Shown: positions 1-7,538 of the stretch, in pieces
How positions within the stretch are numbered: the stretch's first letter is position 1
Layout: every line of letters begins with the position of its first letter
Assembly (NCBI GenBank): GCA_021203005.1
Contig: JAJQCB010000297.1
Span: 1 to 41,787 of the forward strand
Direction: 5' to 3'
From: Clostridiales bacterium
GTDB lineage: Bacteria; Bacillota; Clostridia; Lachnospirales; Lachnospiraceae
Length of the DNA: 41,787 bases
Program-made: the position numbers and the translations under genes
The notes under the pieces: generated by a model
The model's database searches: none
What the model saw: only the letters and a program-made list of their open reading frames with translations
What the model was told of the DNA's origin: nothing

Positions 1-40
1 TTCATTCGAGCCTTTTTTCAAACTCGTTTTTTTTCATAGA

Positions 41-334
41 TTACTTGACACTACCCCTTTTTTCATGTCTGCAAACTCCAATCAAAGTATCAGCTGCCGC
101 CGGTGTGTAATAGTGGCAGGAACCGCAGTCGGTACATCGTCCCGGTTCATCCCATTCGCTGTAGGTGCAGGCGTCCTCCACCGCTCCTATGACGGGATGA
201 CCGTCCTCGGTCCAGGCGGGATCCTCGATGAAATTCCGGTACTCTTCGATATACATCTGTGCCAGTTCATCGTAGTGCATGGGAATGTCAAGGACGACCC
301 CCTCAAACTCGTAGTGTCTGAATTTCTTCTCCAT
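41..334 (-). CDS. Small Cys-rich hypothetical protein
   Basis: A 97-residue protein that I do not recognise as a named family. The start is the ATG at 334, because a GGGGGAG ribosome binding site lies about five bases upstream; a longer frame reaching 358 would bury that site. The N-terminal two thirds are acidic and aromatic-rich (FEGVVLDIP, DELAQMYIEEYRNF). The C-terminal third holds four cysteines spaced C-x2-C-x2-C-x15-C plus two histidines, which suggests a small metal-binding knuckle or a redox motif. No signal peptide or membrane segment is visible. It seems monocistronic, with an extended -10 promoter about 110 bases upstream. The coding call is good; any function would be a guess. 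Confidence 0.7.
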   Translation of the reverse strand: MEKKFRHYEFEGVVLDIPMHYDELAQMYIEEYRNFIEDPAWTEDGHPVIGAVEDACTYSEWDEPGRCTDCGSCHYYTPAAADTLIGVCRHEKRGSVK

Positions 335-444
335 CGGCTCTCCCCCTGCTTCTTTCACAAATCCCCGATTTGCCTCTTTTTAAAACCGAAGCAATCTTCT
401 GTAATCCGTTCCCGGGAGAACATACAGTCTCCCTGATAGTCCTG

Positions 445-453
445 ATTATACCA
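445..453 (-). promoter_or_regulatory. Extended -10 promoter of the small Cys-rich gene
   Basis: Read on the minus strand, the sequence is TGGTATAAT: a perfect TATAAT preceded by the TGn extension. No good -35 is seen 17 bases upstream, which is usual for extended -10 promoters. It would start transcription near 438 and leave a leader of about 100 bases. Confidence 0.5.
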
Positions 454-625
454 GTTCGCCCAAATCCGCACATCACCCTTTTCGAGACAAAAATGGGTGA
501 GAAAGTTTTCTTTCTATTATATAAAGAAGCCGGCTGACAGCTGTAAGTTACAGCCGCCATCCGGCGTTTTCTCTTCTATATTCCTGTGCGGTATATATTA
601 TGGTGCATATTATGATAAAATAGGC

Positions 626-648
626 AGCTGCTCCTTTCGTGAGCAGCT
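626..648 (-). terminator. Rho-independent terminator of the luxR-type gene
   Basis: An 8-bp perfect stem (AGCTGCTC/GAGCAGCT) with a 7-base loop starts 17 bases past the stop codon at 665. On the minus strand it is followed by GCCTATTTTATC, a moderate U-rich tail. Confidence 0.55.
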
Positions 649-664
649 TTGCATAAGTTTGCCG

Positions 665-1672
665 CTACCGCAGCATATATTTGTGCAGTTCACTTTTCTT
701 CGATATCCCCAGCTTGCTCAATACGGATTTCATATGGGATTTCACGGTATTGAGCGAAATGCCCATATGGCTGCTGATCTCCTGGTAGGTCCATTCCCTT
801 GAAGCCAGCATGGCGACGGCAAACTCCGTTGTCGTCAGGTTGTCCGCCACGTCATGGCCGGTATCCGGATTATGGACTTTCCGCCACCCGTTGCTGAACG
901 TATATGTAATGCCGATGATCCGTTTGAAATCCTCTGGCCAGTCCTTTTTCAGCGTGGCCTCCAGAAGTCCGCCAAGCAGGCCGTGATGTTCGCCGAAAGC
1001 TTCGATCAGCCCATCCGGCCTCGCAAGCTCCCACGCGGCCAGCAGGTGCTTTTTCGCTTTTTCCGTTTCCCTCAATCCCATATAACTCATAGAGGCCGCC
1101 AGATGAAGATAAATCGTGGAAATCGGATAAACCTGCTGCTGAAAAGCAAGCGATGTCTCCACAACTCCGACACTCCTGCCGTAATCCCCTTCAAGATAAG
1201 CGTAATGCGCCAGTACATAGCAGGAAAAATAGCGCAGCCCCGGCGGCAGAAGCATAAGATTCGCAGAATCTGCAGCAAATTCATCTTTCAGCGGAAGGTG
1301 AAGCATGACAACTGCGGCCTTTGCGATAAAGTCCGCCATTTCTTTCAGCTCCTGCGGTACGCTTTCGTCCGCGTTGATGCCGGCGACGATCCTCTCTATC
1401 TCAGTCAGCCCGTGGCGGGCAAGCCGGATATGATCCGTAGCAAGGTTGGCATATGCATAGAGCAAACAGGCAGACAGCCGAAGCGATGTATCCTCGCTTG
1501 CCAGGTATGGTTCCGTCTCCTCCGCCGCTTCCTCCGCGTGTCCGCTGAAATAATGATATTCCGCCATCGCGATCTCGCGCTGTCTGGGGTCTTTCATCTC
1601 CAGAACAGTCTCATAACAATGGCCGGGAGCAAATGAGCTGTTGAGCAGGGGCAGCAGGATGTAACTTTCCAT
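665..1672 (-). CDS. LuxR-family transcriptional regulator with helical N-terminal domain
   Basis: A 335-residue DNA-binding regulator. The last 60 residues form a LuxR/GerE-type helix-turn-helix: an acidic-hydrophobic lead-in (DNLTTTEFAVAMLAS), the recognition region EISSHMGISLNTVKSHMKS and the closing LSKLGISKKSEL. The preceding 270 residues are helical and TPR-like (paired A/L/Y-rich helices), as in the C-terminal half of MalT/LAL regulators, but the large N-terminal ATPase module of that family is absent. The start is uncertain: ATG codons at 1684 and 1672 share one GGGAG site that abuts the first, so 1672 (12-base spacing) is preferred. No target gene is obvious nearby. A 10-bp inverted repeat upstream could be its own operator. 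Confidence 0.85.
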   Translation of the reverse strand: MESYILLPLLNSSFAPGHCYETVLEMKDPRQREIAMAEYHYFSGHAEEAAEETEPYLASEDTSLRLSACLLYAYANLATDHIRLARHGLTEIERIVAGINADESVPQELKEMADFIAKAAVVMLHLPLKDEFAADSANLMLLPPGLRYFSCYVLAHYAYLEGDYGRSVGVVETSLAFQQQVYPISTIYLHLAASMSYMGLRETEKAKKHLLAAWELARPDGLIEAFGEHHGLLGGLLEATLKKDWPEDFKRIIGITYTFSNGWRKVHNPDTGHDVADNLTTTEFAVAMLASREWTYQEISSHMGISLNTVKSHMKSVLSKLGISKKSELHKYMLR

Positions 1673-1696
1673 GATGTAATACATCTCCCATCTGTT

Positions 1697-1761
1697 TTTA
1701 TATCACGGGAAACCGCATACTCCGGCACTTTACAACGGCAATGTCTTTCCAGTGATATAAA
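1697..1761. repeat. Inverted repeat upstream of the luxR-type gene, possible operator pair
   Basis: TTTATATCAC at 1697-1706 and its exact reverse complement GTGATATAAA at 1752-1761, about 45 bases apart. The gene-proximal arm contains TATAAA in minus orientation and could double as the -10 box, so a protein bound there would compete with RNA polymerase. Confidence 0.4.
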
Positions 1762-1780
1762 GATTCTTACATAGGTAAAC

Positions 1781-1805
1781 GCTCCGGGAGAATATCTCCC
1801 GGAGC
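1781..1805 (-). terminator. Terminator hairpin of the tRNA-Leu operon
   Basis: A perfect 11-bp stem (GCTCCGGGAGA/TCTCCCGGAGC) with a 3-base loop, 15 bases past the 3' end of the second tRNA. The U tail on the minus strand is short (GTTTACC), but the stem is very stable. Confidence 0.6.
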
Positions 1806-1819
1806 CATCCATCAACCAA

Positions 1820-1904
1820 TGCAGGAAAAGGGACTTGAACCCTCATGAGCGCAATGCTCACACGGACCTGAACCGTGCGCGTCTGCCAATTCCGCCATTC
1901 CTGC
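1820..1904 (-). tRNA. tRNA-Leu, anticodon CAG
   Basis: An 85-nt class II tRNA. The acceptor stem is GCAGGAA/TTCCTGC with discriminator A. The anticodon stem is CACGG/CCGTG with loop TTCAGGT, giving anticodon CAG, which reads CUG. The long variable arm (GAGC/GCTC) and T-loop TTCAAGT are typical of leucine tRNA. The 3' CCA is not encoded. It follows the other tRNA-Leu by 48 bases and is probably cotranscribed with it. Confidence 0.96.
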
Positions 1905-1952
1905 TCATTCAGTTATCGTTCAACATTCGCTGAACCGTGAGTGTCGAACCAG

Positions 1953-2036
1953 TGCGGAAGATGGGACTTGAACCCACACGACTCGAAAGCCACAAGATCC
2001 TTAGTCTTGCTCGTCTGCCAGTTCCGACACTTCCGC
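1953..2036 (-). tRNA. tRNA-Leu, anticodon AAG
   Basis: An 84-nt class II tRNA. The acceptor stem is GCGGAAG/CTTCCGC with discriminator A. The anticodon stem is CAAGA/TCTTG with loop CTAAGGA, so bases 34-36 are AAG. A leucine tRNA with A at position 34 is expected to be deaminated to inosine so that it reads CUU, CUC and CUA; this is unusual outside Firmicutes, since most bacteria use GAG and UAG here. CCA is not encoded. Confidence 0.94.
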
Positions 2037-2070
2037 ATTCGCCATCATCCTTACCGCTGACGACTTGACT

Positions 2071-2099
2071 ATAATAACAAATTCAAATTTTCTTGTCAA
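2071..2099 (-). promoter_or_regulatory. Sigma-70 promoter of the tRNA-Leu pair
   Basis: On the minus strand the consensus -35 TTGACA (2094-2099) is separated by exactly 17 bases from TATTAT (2071-2076). Transcription would start near 2064, about 28 bases before the first tRNA. Confidence 0.8.
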
Positions 2100-2116
2100 G
2101 ACCCTTTTTACAACTT

Positions 2117-3343
2117 TTACATCAAATCTACCGGCACATACGCCTCCACATAGATCCCGTCCTCCCGGTACTCTTCCTGCAGAAGTTCCCCGTACTTCCG
2201 GATACGCTGGATTTCGCCGGCCCTGTCATAGGGAAACGTATGGCGGAGAAGAACTTTATCCTCCCGCAGCAGTTCCTCAAGGACTTCCTTAAAGGCATCC
2301 AACCCCTCACCGGTTCTGGCTGAGATGCGCAGCGAACTGTCCGCGCGAAAATCCTGAAATGTCTCGTCTCCCGTCAGGCGGTCACACTTGTTAAACAGGG
2401 TAACAATCTTCTTGTCCGTCACGCCCAGCTCCCGCAATGTCTGGTAGACCACATGCATCTGCTCATCCCACTGCGGATTGGAGGAATCCACCACATGAAC
2501 AATGATGTCCGCGTACTTTGCCTCCTCCAGCGTACTCCGGAACGCGTCCACCAGATGGTGCGGCAGCTTCCGGATAAATCCCACCGTATCGGTCAGGAGG
2601 ATCTGCTGCCGGTTGGAAAGCTCCAGCATCCGGGTCGTCGGATCCAGCGTTGCAAAGAGCTGATCTTCCTCCAATACCCCGGCGTCCGTCAGCACATTCA
2701 GCAGTGTCGATTTCCCGGCATTGGTATAACCCACGATAGCGGCCACTTTCGTGTGATTTTTCATCCGCTGCTCCCTCGTGAGATCGCGGTGGCGTACCAC
2801 ATCTTTCAGTTCCTGCTTCAGATGAGAAATCCTGTCACGGATCACTCTCCGGTCGGTCTCCAGCTTTTTCTCACCGGGTCCTCTGGTGCCGATTCCGCCG
2901 CCCAGGCGGGACATGGAGCGCCCGAATCCGGTCAGCCGTGTCATGCGATACCGCAGCTGGGCCAATTCTACCTGAATTTTTTCCTCGCTGGTTGCCGCCC
3001 GCCCCGCAAAAATATCCAGAATCAACAGTGTCCGGTCCATCACTTTGGTATCAAGCGCCTCCTCCAGATTCTTCATCTGGATTGGTTTCAGCTCATCGTC
3101 ACAGATCACACCGGTGGCATCCGTCTCCCAGATCAGGTCTTTCAATTCCTCTATCTTGCCGGAACCAAGATAAGTGCCGGGATGCGCCCGGTCCAGATTC
3201 TGGATCAGGGTACCCGCCACCTCCGCGCCGGCTGTGCGCGCAAGCTCGGCCAGCTCCGCTAGGGAATGCTCCGTGTCGTCGCCCTCGCGCTCGCTGACCG
3301 CCACTAAAATCACACGCTCTTTTATTTTTTCCGTATCATACAT
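2117..3343 (-). CDS. hflX: GTPase HflX, ribosome-associated
   Basis: HflX is a translational GTPase that binds 50S subunits and splits stalled or hibernating ribosomes after stress. The 408 residues show the HflX N-terminal domain (about 1-190, with the glycine-rich GFGRSMSRLGGGIGTRGPGE segment in two parts around 139-158). The GTPase domain follows, with P-loop GYTNAGKS at 205-212, G3 DTVGF and G4 NKCD. Length and order are normal for the family. The start has a weak AAGG site upstream. It lies downstream of the TPR lipoprotein gene, and the tRNA-Leu promoter begins just 18 bases past its stop codon. No terminator is evident after its stop. Confidence 0.96.
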   Translation of the reverse strand: MYDTEKIKERVILVAVSEREGDDTEHSLAELAELARTAGAEVAGTLIQNLDRAHPGTYLGSGKIEELKDLIWETDATGVICDDELKPIQMKNLEEALDTKVMDRTLLILDIFAGRAATSEEKIQVELAQLRYRMTRLTGFGRSMSRLGGGIGTRGPGEKKLETDRRVIRDRISHLKQELKDVVRHRDLTREQRMKNHTKVAAIVGYTNAGKSTLLNVLTDAGVLEEDQLFATLDPTTRMLELSNRQQILLTDTVGFIRKLPHHLVDAFRSTLEEAKYADIIVHVVDSSNPQWDEQMHVVYQTLRELGVTDKKIVTLFNKCDRLTGDETFQDFRADSSLRISARTGEGLDAFKEVLEELLREDKVLLRHTFPYDRAGEIQRIRKYGELLQEEYREDGIYVEAYVPVDLM

Positions 3344-3477
3344 ATTTCGTAACTAACCTTACTGTAAAATATCGTAAACAGACAGATGACCGGATACTCG
3401 ACGACCAGGCCGGTATGAGAATCTTCTTCCCCAGAGTCCGCCGTCCCGGTCTCATCCGTGTTTTCATTCGAGTCACT

Positions 3478-4566
3478 TTACTCCGCCGATTCAACCGCTT
3501 CGCTTTCCTCCGCTGCTTCCGATGTATCCGCGTCCTCATCCTCCGAGGATTCCGCTTCATCGGCGTCGGAGGACGACTCTGCATCCTCCCCCACGCGGGT
3601 CTGTAAAAATTCATACTCCCGCGAAACCTCTTCGTCCGTGTATTTCGCCAGGAACTCCGCCGCTATGTCGCAGGCACCCTCAAAATCACCGGAATATTCA
3701 TAAGCGATAATCAGATTTTTCAGAATAGACTGTTCCACGGAAGTATCTCCCACTTCCAGCGCAGACTCCAGATAGAGAATCGCGTTTTCATACTCGCCCG
3801 ACTTCAACGCCATCTCCCCCAGTCCGCTCAACGCTTCCGCATCCTCGGGATATTTTTCCATATAAGAAGTAAAGGCAGCCTCCGCGCTCCCGCTGTCGCC
3901 CTCTTCCGCATAAATATAACCGAGCAGCAGCAATGCTTTATCATACTCCAGTTCTTTCGCCTGCTCCAGATTTGCCAGCGCGTTCTCATAATCTCCGGTC
4001 AGGAAATACATATCGCCCACAAAATAATACTCTTCCGCTGTGGAAGGCGTAATGCTCAGCACCTGGTTCAGATACTCCTGCCCGTTCTCTGACATCCCGG
4101 CATCCGACAGATTCTCGTAAATATGAACGCAGAGCTCTACATCATCATCATTCAGAGAAAATGCCTGCGCATAATCCTCCAGTGCCGCCTCAGTCTGGCC
4201 TTCCTGCAGGTAAATATTTCCCCGCAGATAATATACTTCCCAGTTTTTTGAATCATATTCCGCCAGGGTCGTGTAAGCCTCAATCGCCCCATCTGCATCT
4301 CCGGATTGATACAAAGCCAGCGCCTTATAATAACAGATATCCAGTTCCTCCGCGCCGATGGTCCCTACCGACTGGTCAAGAGCCTTCTGAAAACTCTGCA
4401 CTGCGCTCGCATAATCGCCGGACTCCATCTGAGAAATTCCCAGCTCCTTGTATTCCTGCATTTTTTCGGACTCTCCGCATCCGGACAGCAGCAAAAAAGC
4501 GGAACACATAACTGCAGATAAAAGCAATGGCATCCATTTCCTGATAAACTTCATAATCCGATTCAT
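3478..4566 (-). CDS. TPR-repeat lipoprotein with acidic C-terminal tail
   Basis: A 362-residue exported protein anchored outside the membrane. The N-terminus has a basic stretch, a hydrophobic core and a lipobox LLSGC, so Cys at about position 30 would be lipidated. Residues 35-315 are tandem TPR units (recurring A-x-Y/F pairs such as GDYASAVQSFQKAL and GDYENALANLEQA), a scaffold for protein contacts. The last 45 residues are almost all E, D, S and A. A GGAGG site lies only two bases before the first ATG and 14 before the next (4554), so the exact start is open. After the TAA stop the same frame continues for about 21 Ser/Asp/Glu-rich residues, so the gene may be truncated. Confidence 0.85.
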   Translation of the reverse strand: MNRIMKFIRKWMPLLLSAVMCSAFLLLSGCGESEKMQEYKELGISQMESGDYASAVQSFQKALDQSVGTIGAEELDICYYKALALYQSGDADGAIEAYTTLAEYDSKNWEVYYLRGNIYLQEGQTEAALEDYAQAFSLNDDDVELCVHIYENLSDAGMSENGQEYLNQVLSITPSTAEEYYFVGDMYFLTGDYENALANLEQAKELEYDKALLLLGYIYAEEGDSGSAEAAFTSYMEKYPEDAEALSGLGEMALKSGEYENAILYLESALEVGDTSVEQSILKNLIIAYEYSGDFEGACDIAAEFLAKYTDEEVSREYEFLQTRVGEDAESSSDADEAESSEDEDADTSEAAEESEAVESAE

Positions 4567-4632
4567 TTCCTCCGGTTTTTCATCTCACGGATACCTGCAA
4601 AAAACGTGCCTGCGCATCTGACATCATAAGAT

Positions 4633-4875
4633 TCATTGGTCGCGCATCAGATACAGCAGTCCGCCGAAAAATCCTACCACCAATCCGGGATATCCGGCCA
4701 CCAGCGCCGTATAACGGACGAGATCCGCCGTCGGCAATGCAAGCATGCTGCAGATTACTGCCGCTGCAATTCCCATCGGCAGCAGCCACAACAGCGTATT
4801 CAACAGCAAAAACAAAAAGTATGGTTTCCGTGTCTGTTTATTTTTTTTCGTAAGCTGATTCCACAATAATTCCAT
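4633..4875 (-). CDS. Small two-helix membrane protein
   Basis: An 80-residue protein of unknown function. It begins with a basic amphipathic head (MELLWNQLTKKNKQTRKPY). Two hydrophobic segments follow, at about 20-46 and 58-77, separated by a short polar turn, so both ends probably face the cytoplasm. A GAGGAGG site seven bases before the ATG makes the start certain. It lies upstream of the TPR lipoprotein gene on the same strand with a 66-base gap, so the two may be cotranscribed. The size and layout recall small Clostridia membrane proteins, but I cannot assign a family. Confidence 0.7.
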   Translation of the reverse strand: MELLWNQLTKKNKQTRKPYFLFLLLNTLLWLLPMGIAAAVICSMLALPTADLVRYTALVAGYPGLVVGFFGGLLYLMRDQ

Positions 4876-5061
4876 ACGATAACCTCCTCTGATATGTACA
4901 AGGTTGATACGTTATGACTTTATTGTAAAAAACAGCTGTAAAATCCCCAGGCAGAGATTTGTATATTTCAGGTAAAATTTTCCTGACTGCAGGATTGCTG
5001 ATTCAACAGCTGAAAATCTTTTGCTGCCCGGATGATATCAGGCATTCAACAGCCCACTCTG

Positions 5062-6036
5062 TTACAGGTCAGCTGCACTGTTATGGATAAGGCACATAAT
5101 CTCCTCTTCCGTCGGCATCACCCGCAACGCACCTTTCCGGGTCGTGATCACCGAAGCGCCTGCATTGGCAAATGTCAGCAGCTCTGTCAGGTCAGCCTCT
5201 GTCAGATTCTCCATACCATGATCCAGGATGTAACTCAGGGCGCAGGCTGCGAAGGTATCTCCGGCACCGGTCGTCTCTATCGTATGCTCCTGTAAAAATG
5301 GTGCTACCGTCACTTCCATGCCGCGATAAAAAGCTTTGCTTCCTTCTTTCCCCATGGTCACAAAGACAAGCGGCAATTTATATTTTTCACGAAGCATCGC
5401 CACACCTTCGGCATAGTCTGTCGTCCCCGTGAGGAACTCCACCTCGTTATCCGAAATCTTTAAGATGTCACAGACAGAAAGACCATACTCAATCTCCCGC
5501 CGCGCATCGTCCAGGGTATCCCACAGGGGCTCCCGCACGTTCGGATCAAAGGAGATGAGCGCTCCGCTCTCCCGCGCCACCGCAAGCGCATAGCGCGTCG
5601 CCTCCCGCGCCGGTTCATGAGTAGATGACAATGTTCCAAAATGAAAAATTCTGGTATTCCGGATGAGATCCGCGTTCACTTCCCCGCGCTGAAGCATCAT
5701 GTCCGCTCCCGGGTTGCGGTAAAAACTAAACTCCCGGTCTCCGTCCGGCTGCGTATGCACAAAGGCCAGCGTCGTATGCACACTCTCATCCTCCATCAGA
5801 TTCGAAACATCAATCCCGCAATCCTGCACCGCCTCGCGAAGAGACCGGCCAAACGAATCCCGGCCGACTTTCCCGATAAAAGCCGTCTTCTTTCCCAATT
5901 TGGAAAGCATCGCGAGCACATTGCAGGGGGCGCCTCCGGGATTAACCTCCAGAAGCGGGTTCCCCTGGCTGCTGGTGCCGCTCTCCGTAAAATCAATCAG
6001 CAGCTCCCCGAGCGCTACTACATCGAACTTCTTCAT
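5062..6036 (-). CDS. PfkB-family carbohydrate kinase, probably fructokinase
   Basis: A 324-residue ribokinase-fold kinase that would phosphorylate a free hexose with ATP in the cytoplasm. The N-terminal signature GELLIDFTE and the glycine motif NPGGAPCNV (about 32-40) are typical of fructokinases of the ScrK type. The C-terminal TTGAGDTFAA carries the catalytic aspartate and anion hole. Length is normal. The start is set by a GGGAGGG site six bases upstream. It stands alone on its strand, with a good promoter about 80 bases upstream, and is divergent from the PHP-domain gene. No sucrose hydrolase or PTS gene is nearby, so fructose is inferred from family resemblance only. Confidence 0.88.
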   Translation of the reverse strand: MKKFDVVALGELLIDFTESGTSSQGNPLLEVNPGGAPCNVLAMLSKLGKKTAFIGKVGRDSFGRSLREAVQDCGIDVSNLMEDESVHTTLAFVHTQPDGDREFSFYRNPGADMMLQRGEVNADLIRNTRIFHFGTLSSTHEPAREATRYALAVARESGALISFDPNVREPLWDTLDDARREIEYGLSVCDILKISDNEVEFLTGTTDYAEGVAMLREKYKLPLVFVTMGKEGSKAFYRGMEVTVAPFLQEHTIETTGAGDTFAACALSYILDHGMENLTEADLTELLTFANAGASVITTRKGALRVMPTEEEIMCLIHNSAADL

Positions 6037-6116
6037 GACATACCCTCCCTATTTTTTAATCTGCGGAAAAATATCTTTCCTGTCAGCTTCTGATCTCATG
6101 CAGTTCATACCACTAC

Positions 6117-6145
6117 ATTCTGCATGGTTTTCACACAAATGTCAA
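6117..6145 (-). promoter_or_regulatory. Promoter of the PfkB kinase gene
   Basis: The perfect -35 TTGACA (6140-6145) lies 17 bases from CAGAAT (6117-6122) on the minus strand. The start would be near 6110, giving a leader of about 75 bases. Confidence 0.6.
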
Positions 6146-6340
6146 GGGCAGGTCGCCAGTTTTTCATCTTGTTCCTGCAGACATCCGGCCAACCTCTGAA
6201 AAGGAACGCAGACGCTGCCTTATATTATACTGCCTTTTTCACAGCATCTTCTCTCCTGTAAAAGAAATGTTTCATTTTTGTATAATTTACATGAAATCTC
6301 CATAAGTTTTCCGTTTAAAACTGGATTTTTTCTGAAAATA

Positions 6341-6349
6341 TGGTATGAT
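6341..6349 (+). promoter_or_regulatory. Extended -10 promoter of the PHP gene
   Basis: TGGTATGAT carries the TGn extension and a 5/6 match to TATAAT. There is no convincing -35. Transcription would start about ten bases before the AAGGGGAG ribosome binding site, leaving a short leader. Confidence 0.45.
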
Positions 6350-6382
6350 ATTAAAGAGTATGGGGAAGGGGAGAGAGTTGCC

Positions 6383-7300
6383 ATGCGTTTTGACATGCAC
6401 TGCCACACAAAAGAGGGATCGCCTGATGGCAAAATCACATTAAAAGAATACGTGCAGCGTCTCAAAGAGCTTGGCTACGACGGTATGATGATCACGGATC
6501 ACAACTCTTACAAAGCATACCGTTATTATCTCAAGAATAAAAAAGACCCCGTCTTTGAGAATTTCACCATTTTAAAGGGAATTGAATACGACACCTGCGA
6601 CGCGGGACATATTCTGGTAGTCATGCCGGAAAGTGTCCGTATGCCCATCCTGGAGCTGCGCGGGCTGCCGGTAAAGCTGCTTATTGAAATTGTGCATGCG
6701 TTCCACGGTATTCTGGGACCGGCTCATCCGACCGGGGAAAAATATCTAAGTATTACCAACTTTAAGATATACCACAGGAACCCGGATATTCTCAAAGAAT
6801 TTGATTTCATGGAAACATACAATTCCTGCATCTCCCCCGAGGCCAACCGATATGCAAAAGAACTGGCAAAGCAATATGACCTTCCGGGCACCGGCGGCAG
6901 CGATGCTCACAAGATTGACTGTGTGGGACTGGCTTTTACTGACTTTACGCAGCCGATCCGGACAGAATCAGATTTAATCAGATATTTTTCAGCAGAACAG
7001 CTTTCGGAAATACCCGCTCTTACATCCGGCGGAAGACATTATCCCGGCACGACGCGCGATCACCTGGGTATGGCCTATGATCTTCTGCTGAAACTGTACT
7101 ATGTTTACAGCAAAGCCGGGAATTTCTTCAAACGTTCCAAACTGGAAGTGGAGGTTGTTTACCTCCTCTCCGTCTCGGACACACTGTTTCAGCGGATACG
7201 AAGCCTGGATTTTCTTAACATGCTTCCCGAGAAGGCGCAGAAAAAACGCCAGTGGAAGGAAATCGAGGACGAGCTATATGTAAAAGACATGCAGCAATGA
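6383..7300 (+). CDS. PHP-domain metal-dependent phosphoesterase
   Basis: A 305-residue cytoplasmic hydrolase of the PHP superfamily, which uses a cluster of metal ions to cleave phosphoesters. The first metal motif is at the very N-terminus (D-x-H-C-H-T), followed by ITDHNS and, near residue 170, GTGGSDAHK, the classic C-terminal metal motif; GPAHPTG supplies another His. The start at 6383 is chosen because AAGGGGAG lies nine bases upstream and the PHP motif begins at once; an open frame extends back to 6278 but without a binding site. The last 75 residues are outside the core domain. The substrate is unknown; short relatives act on nucleoside or histidinol phosphates. The stop codon lies in the first copy of a 20-bp tandem repeat. 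Confidence 0.87.
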   Translation: MRFDMHCHTKEGSPDGKITLKEYVQRLKELGYDGMMITDHNSYKAYRYYLKNKKDPVFENFTILKGIEYDTCDAGHILVVMPESVRMPILELRGLPVKLLIEIVHAFHGILGPAHPTGEKYLSITNFKIYHRNPDILKEFDFMETYNSCISPEANRYAKELAKQYDLPGTGGSDAHKIDCVGLAFTDFTQPIRTESDLIRYFSAEQLSEIPALTSGGRHYPGTTRDHLGMAYDLLLKLYYVYSKAGNFFKRSKLEVEVVYLLSVSDTLFQRIRSLDFLNMLPEKAQKKRQWKEIEDELYVKDMQQ

Positions 7301-7360
7301 TAATGGTCATGCAACAATAATAATGGTCATGCAACAATAATAATGGCCACGCGACAGTAG
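7281..7360 (+). repeat. 20-bp tandem repeat spanning the end of the PHP gene
   Basis: The unit taatggtcatgcaacaataa occurs exactly at 7301-7320 and 7321-7340. A degenerate copy follows at 7341-7360, and a 14/20 match at 7281-7300 is the end of the coding region. Every copy ends in a stop triplet and three of them contain the Met-Gln-Gln-stop coding pattern, so the array looks like slippage copies of the gene's 3' end. Confidence 0.8.
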
Positions 7361-7416
7361 GACAAATTCATGAAAAAGCAGTAAAAAAGTCTATCATAAT
7401 CTATAGTCAGAAAATA

Positions 7417-7440
7417 ACCCCGGCTCTCGCAAGCCGGGGT
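7417..7440 (-). terminator. Terminator of the V-ATPase operon
   Basis: A 9-bp GC-rich stem (ACCCCGGCT/AGCCGGGGT) with a 6-base loop. On the minus strand it is followed by TATTTTCTG. It lies about 100 bases past the subunit K stop and may also stop plus-strand reading from the PHP gene. Confidence 0.75.
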
Positions 7441-7538
7441 CTTAACATATTCGTAACTGTTCTGTACTTTCACCGTTACAACTGTTCTTTTGCGGCACGC
7501 TCACGATTCAATCGCCGCGTTCCGCCTGCATTCATGCA

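Larger units (their letters stand above)
335..664. other. Intergenic region between small Cys-rich gene and luxR-type gene
   Basis: No convincing gene is seen here. The stretch holds the likely promoter of the downstream small gene (445-453, minus), a 6-bp hairpin in its leader (GGGAGA/TCTCCC at 414-433), and a GC-rich dyad at about 524-573 that contains the inner palindrome GCTGTAA-G-TTACAGC. A second hairpin at 626-648 is annotated separately as the luxR-type terminator. Confidence 0.5.
6037..6382. other. Divergent intergenic region between PfkB kinase and PHP gene
   Basis: No gene is seen here. The region holds the PfkB promoter (6117-6145, minus) and a likely extended -10 promoter for the PHP gene (6341-6349, plus). 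A second TATAAT occurs at 6281-6286 on the plus strand without a matching -35. Confidence 0.5.

Noticed and set aside
7281-7360. CRISPR-like array
   Set aside because: The repeats are head-to-tail without spacers and no cas gene is present.
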